Assembly (NCBI GenBank): GCA_022447585.1
Contig: JAKVAR010000009.1
Span: forward strand, 555,133 to 619,132
DNA: 64,000 nucleotides
Source: Crocinitomicaceae bacterium
GTDB taxonomy: Bacteria > Bacteroidota > Bacteroidia > Flavobacteriales_D > Crocinitomicaceae
Direction: 5' to 3'
The notes beneath the pieces were generated by a model. The model saw only the letters and a list, made by a program, of their open reading frames with translations. It was not told where the DNA came from and made no database searches. Positions 35,375 to 44,723 of the stretch are shown in pieces; position 1 is the first letter of the stretch, and each line of letters begins with the position of its first letter. The position numbers were made by a program, and so were the translations under genes.

Positions 35375-35382
35375 TAGCTTTG
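35375..35382 (+). promoter_or_regulatory. -7 promoter box upstream of the DUF3822-coaD run
   Basis: TAGCTTTG matches TAnnTTTG and lies 30 bp before the ATG at 35412. No TTG at the usual distance is seen. Confidence 0.4.
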
Positions 35383-35411
35383 TCTATCGCAAATTGTAAA
35401 ACATTAAGATT

Positions 35412-36320
35412 ATGACTAATAACCTTTCAATACTTTTGAAGAAATACTCAGTTCCAACTTTATTTTTTATTGTTGGTTTAGTTTTGTTATTCATTGGTAT
35501 AACTAAGGAACAAGACGGTATGTTCATGATGGCATCTGTTCTTTTATTTATCGCAGGTGGATTAAGTGTAGTATTCAGTTCTGGAACTTTTAAACCTGGA
35601 ATTCTATATGTTTTTGGAATTGCAGCTGGTATTGCTGGAATTTACACAATTATAATGTCTTATAAAAGTGTTGATGACACTTCTACCTATAACGATAACT
35701 ACAAGTTTTGTAAAAGCCTTTCTAAACAAAATCTAGAAGATGTGCGTTACATTCAAAAAGCATACGCTGAGCAAAATGGAAAATTCATGTCTACATGGGC
35801 TGAGCTTGTTGATTTCACAAAAAACGGCACTGTACCATATGTAAAAACACAAGGTGTTGTTCCAAACAGAAAGATTACTGCAGAAGAGAACAAGTATCTT
35901 TATACTGGAAACCCTGCGATTGATAACAACATGACAGAAGATGAAGCATACCGCTTATCTAAATGGACGGAAGGACCTAACTTCTCTACTGATTTTGCCT
36001 CTTTTAGAAGGGATACAGTTCAAGTAAGTATAATGGATTACAAATTTAACGGAAAGTCATACAAAGAAAGTCGTAAAAAAGCTGGTTTCGGCTCATTCAA
36101 TGCTGATTCTCTTCAATATATTCCTTTTACTGGAGGTAAAGAATCTTGGACAATTGAAGTGGTTGACTCTGTTAAAATGGGAGAAACAACTTTTCCTGCA
36201 ATTAAAGTTTCAGGTAATATTCCTTTCGCTAGTATCAAAGGTAAAAATGGAGATAAAGAAGAAATGTACTTCGGCTCTCTTACTACAAATGATACTGACG
36301 GTTCTTGGGAGGCTGAGTAA
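35412..36320 (+). CDS. Membrane protein with soluble C-terminal domain, unknown function
   Basis: The 302-residue protein has three or four hydrophobic segments in the first 90 residues: TLFFIVGLVLLFIGI, MFMMASVLLFIAGGLSVVF and LYVFGIAAGIAGIYTIIM. A soluble domain of about 200 residues with CKSLSKQNLEDVRYIQKAYAEQNGKF follows. That part resembles the pilin-like tails seen near DUF3822 genes in flavobacteria, but I cannot name a family. It lies 3 bp upstream of DUF3822 and should be co-expressed with the rsmD-coaD run. Confidence 0.7.
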   Translation: MTNNLSILLKKYSVPTLFFIVGLVLLFIGITKEQDGMFMMASVLLFIAGGLSVVFSSGTFKPGILYVFGIAAGIAGIYTIIMSYKSVDDTSTYNDNYKFCKSLSKQNLEDVRYIQKAYAEQNGKFMSTWAELVDFTKNGTVPYVKTQGVVPNRKITAEENKYLYTGNPAIDNNMTEDEAYRLSKWTEGPNFSTDFASFRRDTVQVSIMDYKFNGKSYKESRKKAGFGSFNADSLQYIPFTGGKESWTIEVVDSVKMGETTFPAIKVSGNIPFASIKGKNGDKEEMYFGSLTTNDTDGSWEAE

Positions 36321-36323
36321 TTT

Positions 36324-37088
36324 ATGAAAGGTACTCACCTTGCTATTCAATTAGCTGACAACGCAATTCAATTTGTAGTAATTCAGAACGATTTCGTTAG
36401 TCACACTTCTCAAATTAAATTTGAAGATTCAATTGGTTCTAATCAAAAGGAACCAATTGAAAATCACATCAAAAATACTTCACAACTTAACCATGAGTTC
36501 GATGAAGTTACATTGTCATGGTCATTTAAGCGATCCACTTTAGTTCCAAATTCAATTTTTGCCGACTCTAATGCTAAGGACATTTATGAATTATGTTATG
36601 GTAAAGATTCTTTAGAACATGACATTGATTACAATCGAATCTCGGAATTAAGTGTAATCAACATTTATGAAATTCCTGTTTGGATTAAGCGATTCTTTGT
36701 TATTAAATATCCTAGAATCGTTATTCAACATGAAGGGTCTCATGTAATTAGGATGAGCCTTAATACTGAAGCGTTTAAACTAAAATCTACAGCTATTCTT
36801 TACAAAGGATATTTCCTATTCTCAATTGTAAAGCACAATAATTTAGAATTTTATTCTTTCTTCGATTATCAAAATCATGAAGACATTATTTACCATATGC
36901 TGTTTACTTTCCACCAAAAAGAAATGACCAACGAAAATGGTACTATGGAATTTATTCTTGGTCCTGGAATTAACAGTGATGTTCTAACTAATTTAAAAAC
37001 TGATCTGGAAAGAATTTCAGATTTGAAAAAGCTTAAAATTGTTACTCCAAAACACTACATCGCTAAATCTCAACTACTTTGCGTATAA
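36324..37088 (+). CDS. DUF3822 family protein
   Basis: The 254-residue cytoplasmic protein belongs to a Bacteroidota-only family that nearly always precedes rsmD and coaD, as it does here. The sequence contains MKGTHLAIQLADNAIQFVVI at the N-terminus and LGPGINSDVLTNLKTDL near the C-terminus. It has an actin-like, ATPase-fold look with two beta-rich halves, but no catalytic motif is obvious. The function is unknown. The rsmD start lies inside its last codons. Confidence 0.85.
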   Translation: MKGTHLAIQLADNAIQFVVIQNDFVSHTSQIKFEDSIGSNQKEPIENHIKNTSQLNHEFDEVTLSWSFKRSTLVPNSIFADSNAKDIYELCYGKDSLEHDIDYNRISELSVINIYEIPVWIKRFFVIKYPRIVIQHEGSHVIRMSLNTEAFKLKSTAILYKGYFLFSIVKHNNLEFYSFFDYQNHEDIIYHMLFTFHQKEMTNENGTMEFILGPGINSDVLTNLKTDLERISDLKKLKIVTPKHYIAKSQLLCV

Positions 37089-37612
37089 TTAGAGGTAAAT
37101 ACAAAACACGTTTTTATAAATTCCCTAAAGGATTTCCTTCACGACCAACGACTGATTATGCCAAAGAGGGATTGTTTAACATCTTGGAACATCAATATCC
37201 AAACACCGATTTAAAAATACTTGATCTTTGTGCCGGAACGGGAAATATTTCAATTGAATTTTTATCTCGGGAAGCAGGTACTGTATTAGCGGTAGATAAA
37301 AACTATACGGCAATAAGGCACATGAAAAAAGTAGTCCATGAGTTAGGTTGTGAAAATGAAATGACAGTCTATAAAGCTGACATAATCAAGTTCTTGGAAA
37401 GTACGGACATGAAATTTGATTTAATTTTTGCAGACCCTCCCTACCTATTTGAATCTCATAAAAAGATTGTTGAATTAGTCTTTAACCGAAAAATTCTAAA
37501 TGAAGATGGTGTTCTCATCATTGAGCATGGCAGAGATACAAACCTTGACGATATAACCCATTTCGAATTTTCTCGTATATATGGAAACGTTCACTTCAGT
37601 TTCTTTGAATAA
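37079..37612 (+). CDS. rsmD: 16S rRNA (guanine966-N2)-methyltransferase
   Basis: The 177-residue SAM-dependent methyltransferase acts on the small-subunit rRNA. MRIIRGKYKTR at the N-terminus, the SAM loop LDLCAGTGNISIEFLSR (about 49-65) and the catalytic FADPPYLF motif match the family. The start codon is TTG, overlapping the DUF3822 gene by 10 bp. The TTG is required because no ATG exists before the conserved RIIRGKYK. It is followed 23 bp later by coaD, the usual neighbour. Confidence 0.93.
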   Translation: MRIIRGKYKTRFYKFPKGFPSRPTTDYAKEGLFNILEHQYPNTDLKILDLCAGTGNISIEFLSREAGTVLAVDKNYTAIRHMKKVVHELGCENEMTVYKADIIKFLESTDMKFDLIFADPPYLFESHKKIVELVFNRKILNEDGVLIIEHGRDTNLDDITHFEFSRIYGNVHFSFFE

Positions 37613-37635
37613 TTGAATTCGTAAAATGTAATAAA

Positions 37636-38094
37636 ATGAAAAAAGTTGGTTTATTTCCTGGTTCATTCGACCCATTTACTAAAGGTCATGAAATTGTGGT
37701 GAAAAAGAGTCTTCATATATTTGATGAAGTAATTATAGGTGTTGGGGTAAATAGCTCAAAAAAATATATGTTTGAATTACATAAAAGAATTGCGCATATC
37801 AACTCACTCTTTGTTACTGAACCTAATGTTAATGTAGCCGAGTTTCAAACCTTGACTGTTAACTTTTGCAAAGAAATTGGAGCAAGTCACATCATTCGAG
37901 GTTTAAGAGATTCGAAAGATTTTCAGTATGAAAAATCAATTGCTCATATGAATTTCGATATTTCTGGAATTGATACTGTTTTCTTTTTGACAGAACAACG
38001 TTATTCTGCTATCAACTCTTCAATTATTCGAGAAATAAATAAAAATGGTGGTCCTATTGATAGTTTCGTAACAAATCCGCATAAACTCGTTTAA
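37636..38094 (+). CDS. coaD: Phosphopantetheine adenylyltransferase
   Basis: The 152-residue enzyme makes dephospho-CoA from 4'-phosphopantetheine and ATP in coenzyme A synthesis. GLFPGSFDPFTKGHEIVV (4-22) contains the TKGH nucleotide-binding motif, IIRGLRDSKDFQYE follows in the middle, and the C-terminal YSAINSSIIREI is the ISSxxR-type loop. It is the end of the DUF3822-rsmD-coaD run. Confidence 0.96.
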   Translation: MKKVGLFPGSFDPFTKGHEIVVKKSLHIFDEVIIGVGVNSSKKYMFELHKRIAHINSLFVTEPNVNVAEFQTLTVNFCKEIGASHIIRGLRDSKDFQYEKSIAHMNFDISGIDTVFFLTEQRYSAINSSIIREINKNGGPIDSFVTNPHKLV

Positions 38095-38151
38095 TTTAAA
38101 ATGGTATAATAAATGTACTATTCAGGTTGTTATTGAATTAAACTAAAGCAC

Positions 38152-39573
38152 ATGCGTCTACTTTTCTCCTTAATTTCTTTCATGTTGACAAATACATTGT
38201 CATTTGCACAAACCGTTACAATTAGCGGAGTTGCTCCAACTTATGTTGGAAGTTCAATTGAAATATACAGAATTGCAGATTACTTTAGTCATATGGAGAC
38301 TTTGGTAACTTCATCAACTGTAAAAGAAGATAGTACTTTCTCTGTATCATTTAGCATTCCTGCAACGGAAAAAATAATCGTTAAATCAAAAAACAACAAA
38401 GGATTTCTATTTGTTCAAAAAGGAGGGAAATACAATATTTTTTTTCCTGAAAAGAACAAATTTGAACCATTTAAGCCAACGGGAAATAATGTTGAGGTAG
38501 GTTTCTATGACCTTGACAGTACTGACATTAATTACAAAATTCTTGGATTTCAAAGGTGGGTTGATCATTTTGTAGGGAGTAATTATTATAGAAAAAATAC
38601 TGACCCAAAAGCATTTTCTGAAAGCTTAGACCGTTTTAAGTCTAACGTAGAAAAGGCTTACAGCAAGGATACTAGTTCTTATTTTAAGACTCACGTTAGG
38701 TTTTCAATTGCCGGTTTAGATAATATTCAAACTTCAGGTGAGCGAAATAGATACGAAAAACATGATTTCTATATCAAGCATACTCCTGTGCAATACAATA
38801 ATGAGGTTTACATGTCTTACATCTCTGATTTTTATGAGAGAATGATTCCTCGTTTATCAAATCAAGCCAATCAAGAAGTATATGAAGGTGTCTTAAAAAG
38901 TAGTCCTACAGCAATTATGACTGCTTTAGGAAGTGAATACACTTTAATAAACCTGAGAATCAGAGAGTTAATCATGATTAAATCTTTGGCCGAAGTTTAT
39001 AATTCACCTGACTTTCCACAAACCAATATTGCCACGATTTTGGATAGCTTATCGAATAATTGTCTATTTGAAGCAAACCAAGAAATAGCTAAAAATTTGA
39101 TTCACAGAATAACCTCACTTGTCCCTGGAGTCAAGGCTCCTGATATCGTTTTCATGGAAGAAGGCAAAGAAACTAAAACACTTTTCTCTTATAGAAAGAA
39201 GCATTTATATATTCATTTCTTTAATCCTGAAAGCGAAAGCAGTAAGAAAGAAATCCCTTTACTCATAGAAGAGCATAATAAGTATAAGGATTTTGTTACT
39301 TTCATCTCTGTTTACAAAAAGAACCATGAGATTTCAGCATCTGCTCAACAATTAATTAATTCTATGGAATGGGAAGTATACGGGGTTTCAGAGACAAATT
39401 CCGTATGGAAGAAATATGAAATTGAAGCGTACCCTCAATATACCTTAATTGATGCAGCTGGTTATATCGTTTCAAGCCCTTCTCTTGGTCCATTACCTAA
39501 TGGGCAATATGAGACTATAGATAAAACCTTCTTTCACTTAAAGAAAGCTATAGAAAATCAAAAAGAAAGGTAG
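38152..39573 (+). CDS. TlpA-like exported protein lacking the CxxC motif
   Basis: The 473-residue protein has a signal peptide (ending near LSFAQ), a DUF4369-like beta domain and a long helical linker. The C-terminal region of about 140 residues has the thioredoxin pattern, including VPGVKAPDIVF and the cis-Pro strand EAYPQYTLID. At the active-site helix it reads HFFNPESESSKKEIP, with serines and glutamates where CGPC-like cysteines should be. It therefore cannot act as a normal thiol oxidoreductase and may be a binding or structural relative of TlpA. It stands alone between coaD and a convergent small gene. Confidence 0.8.
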   Translation: MRLLFSLISFMLTNTLSFAQTVTISGVAPTYVGSSIEIYRIADYFSHMETLVTSSTVKEDSTFSVSFSIPATEKIIVKSKNNKGFLFVQKGGKYNIFFPEKNKFEPFKPTGNNVEVGFYDLDSTDINYKILGFQRWVDHFVGSNYYRKNTDPKAFSESLDRFKSNVEKAYSKDTSSYFKTHVRFSIAGLDNIQTSGERNRYEKHDFYIKHTPVQYNNEVYMSYISDFYERMIPRLSNQANQEVYEGVLKSSPTAIMTALGSEYTLINLRIRELIMIKSLAEVYNSPDFPQTNIATILDSLSNNCLFEANQEIAKNLIHRITSLVPGVKAPDIVFMEEGKETKTLFSYRKKHLYIHFFNPESESSKKEIPLLIEEHNKYKDFVTFISVYKKNHEISASAQQLINSMEWEVYGVSETNSVWKKYEIEAYPQYTLIDAAGYIVSSPSLGPLPNGQYETIDKTFFHLKKAIENQKER

Positions 39574-39575
39574 TT

Positions 39576-39971
39576 CTATGTTTGGCTTCTTGTTGACTCT
39601 ATCCATTTTTTTGCCTCAGGAAAGGATGAAACGACCTTTATCGGATATGAATGCTTTTTCAATCTAACAAAAAAATTAGCCAAAATTCTACCAGGTAAAG
39701 AATCTACAATTACAACGGAACCTCTTAACAGGTTATACTTTATAACAAATGAGGCTTCATTTGACAAATATTTTAAGGCTTCATTAGAAATATGACTAAA
39801 TTTCTTTTCCATATCAATAATTGAAAAAACTCTTTGATTATCAGCCAATTCAATATAGGCATTATTCATCTCAATAACATCGTCAAGCTCCACTTCGTAA
39901 CGATCTTTGAAATTCGTTAAGATAACATCAGGAGCGATTTTATAAATCTCAGCGCATGAAAGTTTATGCAT
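39576..39971 (-). CDS. Small STAS/SpoIIAA-like protein
   Basis: The 131-residue cytoplasmic protein has an alternating beta-alpha pattern: VELDDVIEMNNAYIELADNQ, RVFSIIDMEKKFSHIS, a helix ALKYLSNEAS and RGSVVIVDSLPGRILANFF, then a C-terminal SSFPEAKKWIES helix. This is the layout of flavobacterial STAS-like proteins that accompany signalling genes. No phosphorylated Ser motif was identified. It lies tail-to-tail with the cysteine-less TlpA gene, with a 2-bp gap. The function is unknown. Confidence 0.6.
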   Translation of the reverse strand: MHKLSCAEIYKIAPDVILTNFKDRYEVELDDVIEMNNAYIELADNQRVFSIIDMEKKFSHISNEALKYLSNEASFVIKYNLLRGSVVIVDSLPGRILANFFVRLKKHSYPIKVVSSFPEAKKWIESTRSQT

Positions 39972-40097
39972 AGTACCGTAAAAAAAAAAGAAAATTATCT
40001 TAAAACTAAAAAGTGCTATTTATTTTATTTGAGAATTTATAAAAAATAAATCCAGGAGGTATCAAGTCAAGTTTTTCTTAATTTTACAAAAAAAAAC

Positions 40098-40685
40098 ATG
40101 CGCTTCAATTTATCAGAAATCAACGAACTCATTCGAGAACGTAGAACAATCTATCCAGAGCAATTCAGTAATCGCAAAGTACACCGAGAACAAGTTGAAG
40201 TGATCCTAAAGAATGCACAATGGGCTCCTACTCATGGAAACACACAACCATGGAGATTTAAAGTATTCATGGAGGAATCGAGAGAAAGTTTATCTGATTT
40301 TCTTGCTCAGACTTACCTTAAATTAACTCCAGAAAATCAACAGAACGATCAAAAGTTAGCCAAACTCCTGAATCGTCCTAAAATGGCCTCTGTAGTTATT
40401 GCTGTTTGCATGGAACGTCAGCAAGAAGAGAAAATCTTAGAACTTGAAGAAGTTGAGGCTGTTGCGTGCGCAATTCAAAACATGCATCTCACATGCACGG
40501 CATATGGTTTAGGCGGTTTTTGGTCAACTCCAAAGCTTATTTATACCGAAGAAATGAATGCTTTTTTAGGCTTGGGTGAAAAAGATAAATGCCTCGGACT
40601 TTTCTACACTGGATACCCTGCAATTGAATGGCCAAAAGCACATCGCAAACCATTAGAATATACTACAGAATGGAAAACCCAGTAG
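40098..40685 (+). CDS. Nitroreductase-family flavoprotein
   Basis: The 195-residue protein starts with the family pattern INELIRERRTIYPEQF. It contains ILKNAQWAPTHGNTQPWRFKV (FMN-binding loop, about 45-65) and a central AVACAIQNMHLTCTAYGLGGFW segment. Such enzymes are homodimeric FMN proteins that use NAD(P)H to reduce nitro compounds, quinones or related substrates. The physiological substrate is unknown. A small membrane-protein gene begins inside its last codons. Confidence 0.92.
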   Translation: MRFNLSEINELIRERRTIYPEQFSNRKVHREQVEVILKNAQWAPTHGNTQPWRFKVFMEESRESLSDFLAQTYLKLTPENQQNDQKLAKLLNRPKMASVVIAVCMERQQEEKILELEEVEAVACAIQNMHLTCTAYGLGGFWSTPKLIYTEEMNAFLGLGEKDKCLGLFYTGYPAIEWPKAHRKPLEYTTEWKTQ

Positions 40686-41080
40686 ACCATAGTATTGACT
40701 TGGGATTTGTGAATTACGTTCAGCACCCATCAAATCCTAACTATATCGTTTATCGTTTCCCAGATAAAAATCGCGCGGATTCTTTTGAAGAAGAATTGAA
40801 TAAGCAAGATATTTGGTTCGAGAAGAGCGAAGATGAAAAACGTGGTAATTTGTACACGCTTTATGGAGTCCATAAAAAAGACTACAAAAAGACTGAAAAA
40901 ATAAACTATAAAGTAGAGGCTAAACACAAAAAACCTTTTATTCCATTCAAGATACTGCGTTACCTTGTTTTAGTTGTTGGTTTAGGAATGTTGACATTAG
41001 CCATAATAGGTTACTGTGAGAGTCGAAAAAAGCTCGCTTCATACAATAATGAGCCTGTTTCAATCAATAGCGAAAATTAA
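40670..41080 (+). CDS. Small membrane-anchored protein of unknown function
   Basis: Starting at the ATG of MENPVDHSIDLG, inside the nitroreductase tail (16-bp overlap), the protein has 136 residues. The first 80 are soluble and look like a ferredoxin-like or ACT-like small fold (YIVYRFPDKNRADSFEEELN). One membrane helix follows (ILRYLVLVVGLGMLTLAIIGY), then a short tail. No family was recognised. The longer frame with MAKSTSQ is a shadow start. Confidence 0.65.
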   Translation: MENPVDHSIDLGFVNYVQHPSNPNYIVYRFPDKNRADSFEEELNKQDIWFEKSEDEKRGNLYTLYGVHKKDYKKTEKINYKVEAKHKKPFIPFKILRYLVLVVGLGMLTLAIIGYCESRKKLASYNNEPVSINSEN

Positions 41081-41111
41081 TTAGAATAAATTACGTTACT
41101 TAGCGTTCAGT

Positions 41112-41885
41112 ATGAAGATGAAACCCATAATTACACTGCTTCTAGTTCTTTTTTGCTCATCCGCTATTGGGCAACTAAAGCCTGATCGTGTCCCTTCATA
41201 TTTCGGAATTCAAATTAGGCCTTTATTCCCTGCTAAATATGTTGGAGATAAAGAACATACTTTTTCTACTACTGAAGCTGATTCTATACAATATAGTTCT
41301 ACAATAACCCAAAGGTTAGGATATTCATTTGGAGTTACCGTTCGTGCTGGTCTAACAAAACTTATAGCCTTAGAAACTGGTATTAACTTCTCTCAAAGAA
41401 ATTTTGATTTATCAATAGACCTCGCAGATTCTAACATTCATGCTAAAAACGACATGAGTTTTATCAATTACGATATTCCTGTAAATGTTCTTTTCTACAT
41501 TCCACTATCTGAAAATTTCTACATGAATGCTTCACTAGGTGGATCTTTAACTTTCAAACCAACAGAAATTGGTGTGGTTACAAAACCCGCGGGGAATAAT
41601 GAATTCAGTAGCACAAGTATTACCAATAATAAATTTGGGGTTGCATTAAATGCTAATGTTGGTTTTGAATATAGAACTAAAAAAAGTGGTTTCTTTTATT
41701 TAGGAGGTTCTGTTCAAGTTCCAATGGCACCAATCTTTAATCTTCAAACAACATACGCTCATGAAGGATATAGAAATTCAATTTATGGCGATGTTAGTGG
41801 ATCCTACTTCGCAATTGATATCAAATATTTCTTCCCAAACATTCGAAATAAAGGAATTCAATTTAAACCTGGACCTATTGAGTAG
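41112..41885 (+). CDS. Outer-membrane beta-barrel protein (PorT/OmpA-like barrel)
   Basis: The 257-residue protein has a signal peptide (to about SSAIGQ) and then repeated amphipathic strands with aromatic ends, such as LGYSFGVTVRAGLTKLIALETGINFSQ and KSGFFYLGGSVQVPM. It fits the outer membrane protein beta-barrel domain common in Bacteroidota. No partner domain or plug is present. Its function is unknown. Candidates are gliding/T9SS PorT-like roles or a general envelope role, and neither is shown. An alternative ATG lies two codons downstream. Confidence 0.7.
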   Translation: MKMKPIITLLLVLFCSSAIGQLKPDRVPSYFGIQIRPLFPAKYVGDKEHTFSTTEADSIQYSSTITQRLGYSFGVTVRAGLTKLIALETGINFSQRNFDLSIDLADSNIHAKNDMSFINYDIPVNVLFYIPLSENFYMNASLGGSLTFKPTEIGVVTKPAGNNEFSSTSITNNKFGVALNANVGFEYRTKKSGFFYLGGSVQVPMAPIFNLQTTYAHEGYRNSIYGDVSGSYFAIDIKYFFPNIRNKGIQFKPGPIE

Positions 41886-41895
41886 ATATTTCTAT

Positions 41896-41926
41896 CTGTT
41901 TTATCAGCTGTAAAAAAACAGTTTTT
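41896..41926 (+). terminator. Weak intrinsic terminator candidate
   Basis: CTGTTTT / AAAACAG with a 12-base loop is followed by five T, just after the barrel-protein stop. The stem is short, so confidence is modest. Confidence 0.4.
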
Positions 41927-41979
41927 CTATCTTTAGTTTTTGCTTTAATGTAAATCAATTAACGAAAGAAAAATTATTT

Positions 41980-43920
41980 ATGACTATACCTTTTTTTAGA
42001 GCCTCCGCTCTATTCGCTTTTCTGCTTTTATCATTCAATTCAATAGCTCAGGAGGGACTTATTGACTCCAATATATTAACACCTAAAATGTTGATTGAAT
42101 TGAACCGCGTTTCTGCCATCGGAATTTCTGATGATCGACAAAATGTAATTTATCGAATATCTCAAGTAGATGTCGACGCAAACTCAAGAGATTCTAAATT
42201 ATTCGTTCAACCAATTGAAGGTGGAGAACCTAGAGAAATTAGGGATTACAACGATTTTATTGTATCTGATGCCCATACATCACCTGACGGAAGGTTTGTT
42301 TTAACGAGTGAAGAAGTAGCCATCCAAAAAGTAAAAGGAACGGACCTATATCCTGAGTTGACAGAATCAAACATGATGATTTATAACGATCTGAATTATC
42401 GTCATTGGGATGTGTGGGAAGATGGTAAATACAGCCATGTTCTTATTGAAGAAAAAGAAACGGGAATTAGAACTGATATTATGGGTGATGAACCTTTTGA
42501 CTGTCCTCAGAAACCATTTGGTGGAGGCGAAGATTATATCTGGGCTCCAGACGGAAAATCAGTTTTATATGTCACAAAGAAGTTGTTTGGGACCAAATAT
42601 GCGGTGAGCACAAACACAGATATTTATGAATACAATCTTGAAACTGAAGAAACAAAGAATCTAACAGAATCAAATGTAGGGTATGATACGCAACCCGCCT
42701 TTTCAAGGGAAGGTTCCTTAGCTTATCTTCAAATGAAACGCGATGGCTATGAATCTGATAAGAACGATATTATCCTTTTTGAAGATGACGCAAAATGGAA
42801 TTTAACTGAATCTTGGGATGGAACAGTAAATGGTTTTACTTGGGGCGAGAACTCAGATAGAATTTACTTTACCGCACCTATTGGAGGAACGGTTCATTTA
42901 TTTGAGGTTGTTATACCGAAAACATTAGAAAAACTGAAAGCACCGCGTCAAATTACGAGCGGCCAGTATGATGTTAGAGGAATTGTTGGACAATCAGGGA
43001 AAACGATGGTTGTTACTCGGGGGGATATGAATCATGCTACAGAGCTATACACTGTCACTTTAAAAACAGGTGAAATGAAACAGCTCTCGCATGCTAATGA
43101 TGATTTATACAAGAGTATTAAGCTAAGTAAAGTTGAAAAAAGAATAACCAAGGCCTCAGATGGTCAGGATCTATTATCTTGGGTTATTTATCCTCCAGAT
43201 TTTGATTCAACCAAAACATACCCTACACTTTTATATTGTCAAGGTGGTCCTCAAGGAGCATTGAGTCAGTTTTATTCTTATCGTTGGAATTTCCAATTAA
43301 TGGCTGCTCATGGTTATATCATTATTGCTCCAAACCGCAGAGGAATGCCTGGTTATGGTGTAGAATGGAATGAACAAATAAGCAAAGATTATGGTGGTCA
43401 GAACATGCAAGACTATTTAGCTGCAATTGACGACATAGCAACTGAATCTTATGTAAACAAAGATCAATTAGGTTGTGTGGGTGCAAGTTACGGTGGATAT
43501 TCTGCATTTTACCTTGCTGCAATTCATGAAGGAAGGTTTAAAACATTCATCGCGCATGATGGAATCTTTAACTGGAAAAGTATGTACGGCACAACGGAAG
43601 AATTATTTTTCGTTAACTGGGATTTAGGAGGTGCATATTGGGACAAAGATAATGAAGAGGCACAACGCTCTCATAATGCATTCAATCCATCTGAGCGTGT
43701 CGAAGATTGGACAACACCAATTATGGTAATCCAAGGGGGGAAAGACTATAGAGTCCCTATTGGACAAGGTTTAGAGGCATATCAGGCCGCACAATTGCAA
43801 GGGATTAAAAGTAGATTACTATTCTTCCCTGAAGAAAATCATTGGGTGTTAGACTATCAAAATAGTTTAATTTGGCATACTGAGTTTTACAAGTGGTTGG
43901 AAGAAACAATTTATCAGTAA
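41980..43920 (+). CDS. S9-family prolyl oligopeptidase-like serine peptidase
   Basis: The 646-residue exported protein has a signal peptide, an N-terminal beta-propeller of WD-like strands (about 30-400) and a C-terminal alpha/beta hydrolase. GASYGGYSA places the nucleophile Ser at about 503. Asp 589 in GGKDYRVP and His 621 in EENHWVL complete the triad. The S9 peptidases cut short peptides, often after proline (dipeptidyl peptidase or acylaminoacyl peptidase types), here in the periplasm. Its role in peptide feeding is an inference from the signal peptide. Confidence 0.92.
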   Translation: MTIPFFRASALFAFLLLSFNSIAQEGLIDSNILTPKMLIELNRVSAIGISDDRQNVIYRISQVDVDANSRDSKLFVQPIEGGEPREIRDYNDFIVSDAHTSPDGRFVLTSEEVAIQKVKGTDLYPELTESNMMIYNDLNYRHWDVWEDGKYSHVLIEEKETGIRTDIMGDEPFDCPQKPFGGGEDYIWAPDGKSVLYVTKKLFGTKYAVSTNTDIYEYNLETEETKNLTESNVGYDTQPAFSREGSLAYLQMKRDGYESDKNDIILFEDDAKWNLTESWDGTVNGFTWGENSDRIYFTAPIGGTVHLFEVVIPKTLEKLKAPRQITSGQYDVRGIVGQSGKTMVVTRGDMNHATELYTVTLKTGEMKQLSHANDDLYKSIKLSKVEKRITKASDGQDLLSWVIYPPDFDSTKTYPTLLYCQGGPQGALSQFYSYRWNFQLMAAHGYIIIAPNRRGMPGYGVEWNEQISKDYGGQNMQDYLAAIDDIATESYVNKDQLGCVGASYGGYSAFYLAAIHEGRFKTFIAHDGIFNWKSMYGTTEELFFVNWDLGGAYWDKDNEEAQRSHNAFNPSERVEDWTTPIMVIQGGKDYRVPIGQGLEAYQAAQLQGIKSRLLFFPEENHWVLDYQNSLIWHTEFYKWLEETIYQ

Positions 43921-43923
43921 TTC

Positions 43924-44679
43924 ATGGATTGGTTCACAATTTTTGTCTGGGTATGGATTGTCATAGCAGTCATTACGTTAGTTTCACTGGTATTTCTTAA
44001 AATACGTGCCCCTTATGGACGTCATGCGAATGACAAATGGGGTAAAATGATGGATAATCGTTGGGGATGGTTTTTAATGGAGTTCCCTGCCCTAGTTGTA
44101 TTTCCTGTTATAGTAATTCTAGGTCCTGCAGAGAAGAATTGGCTATCCTGGTTATTGGTTGGATTGTGGACTCTCCATTACTTCAATCGTACCGTTATTT
44201 TTCCATTTCGACTAAAAACAACAGGAAAGAAGATTCCCTTAACCATTGTTTTCAGCGCACTAATTTTCAATGGAACGAATGGTTTTGTAAATGGGTATTT
44301 CTTAGGATACATTAATATTCCAGATGAGACGCTATTGTATTATGCACCAAATGTTATCATAGGACTTCTACTATATTTTATTGGGATGTACATGAATCAT
44401 TCTGCTGATACGCGTTTAATAAACCTAAGAGCGGAGAATAAGGGATATCAAATTCCAACAGGATGGTTATTCAAATATGTTTCTTGTCCAAATCACTTTG
44501 GTGAAATTGTTGAATGGTTTGGATTTGCTATTATTGGATGGAGTTTACCCGCATTTAGCTTCGCAATTTGGACCTTCTGCAATTTAATACCAAGAACATT
44601 AAATCATCATGAATGGTATCATGAGAATTTTGAGAACTATCCAAAGAATAGAAAGGCAGTCATTCCTTATATCTGGTAA
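43924..44679 (+). CDS. Steroid 5-alpha-reductase-like membrane enzyme (DUF1295/ICMT fold)
   Basis: The 251-residue protein has six or seven membrane helices. It carries RAPYGRH at about 28, GFVNGYFLGY in the middle and the C-terminal block SCPNHFGEIVEWFGFAI to NLIPRTLNHHEWYHENFENYPKNRKAVIPYIW. That block is characteristic of the 3-oxo-5-alpha-steroid 4-dehydrogenase family. The family reduces double bonds in lipids with NADPH. The bacterial substrate is unknown. It starts 3 bp after the peptidase stop, so the two are co-transcribed. Confidence 0.88.
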   Translation: MDWFTIFVWVWIVIAVITLVSLVFLKIRAPYGRHANDKWGKMMDNRWGWFLMEFPALVVFPVIVILGPAEKNWLSWLLVGLWTLHYFNRTVIFPFRLKTTGKKIPLTIVFSALIFNGTNGFVNGYFLGYINIPDETLLYYAPNVIIGLLLYFIGMYMNHSADTRLINLRAENKGYQIPTGWLFKYVSCPNHFGEIVEWFGFAIIGWSLPAFSFAIWTFCNLIPRTLNHHEWYHENFENYPKNRKAVIPYIW

Positions 44680-44723
44680 TGTCAATTCTTAAATATTAAT
44701 TTTGAACTCAGAAAAAACCGACA

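Noticed and set aside
41896-41926. Hairpin after the barrel-protein gene as a firm terminator
   Set aside because: The stem is only 7 bp with a large loop, so it is kept as a weak candidate in the feature list and not used to define an operon boundary.
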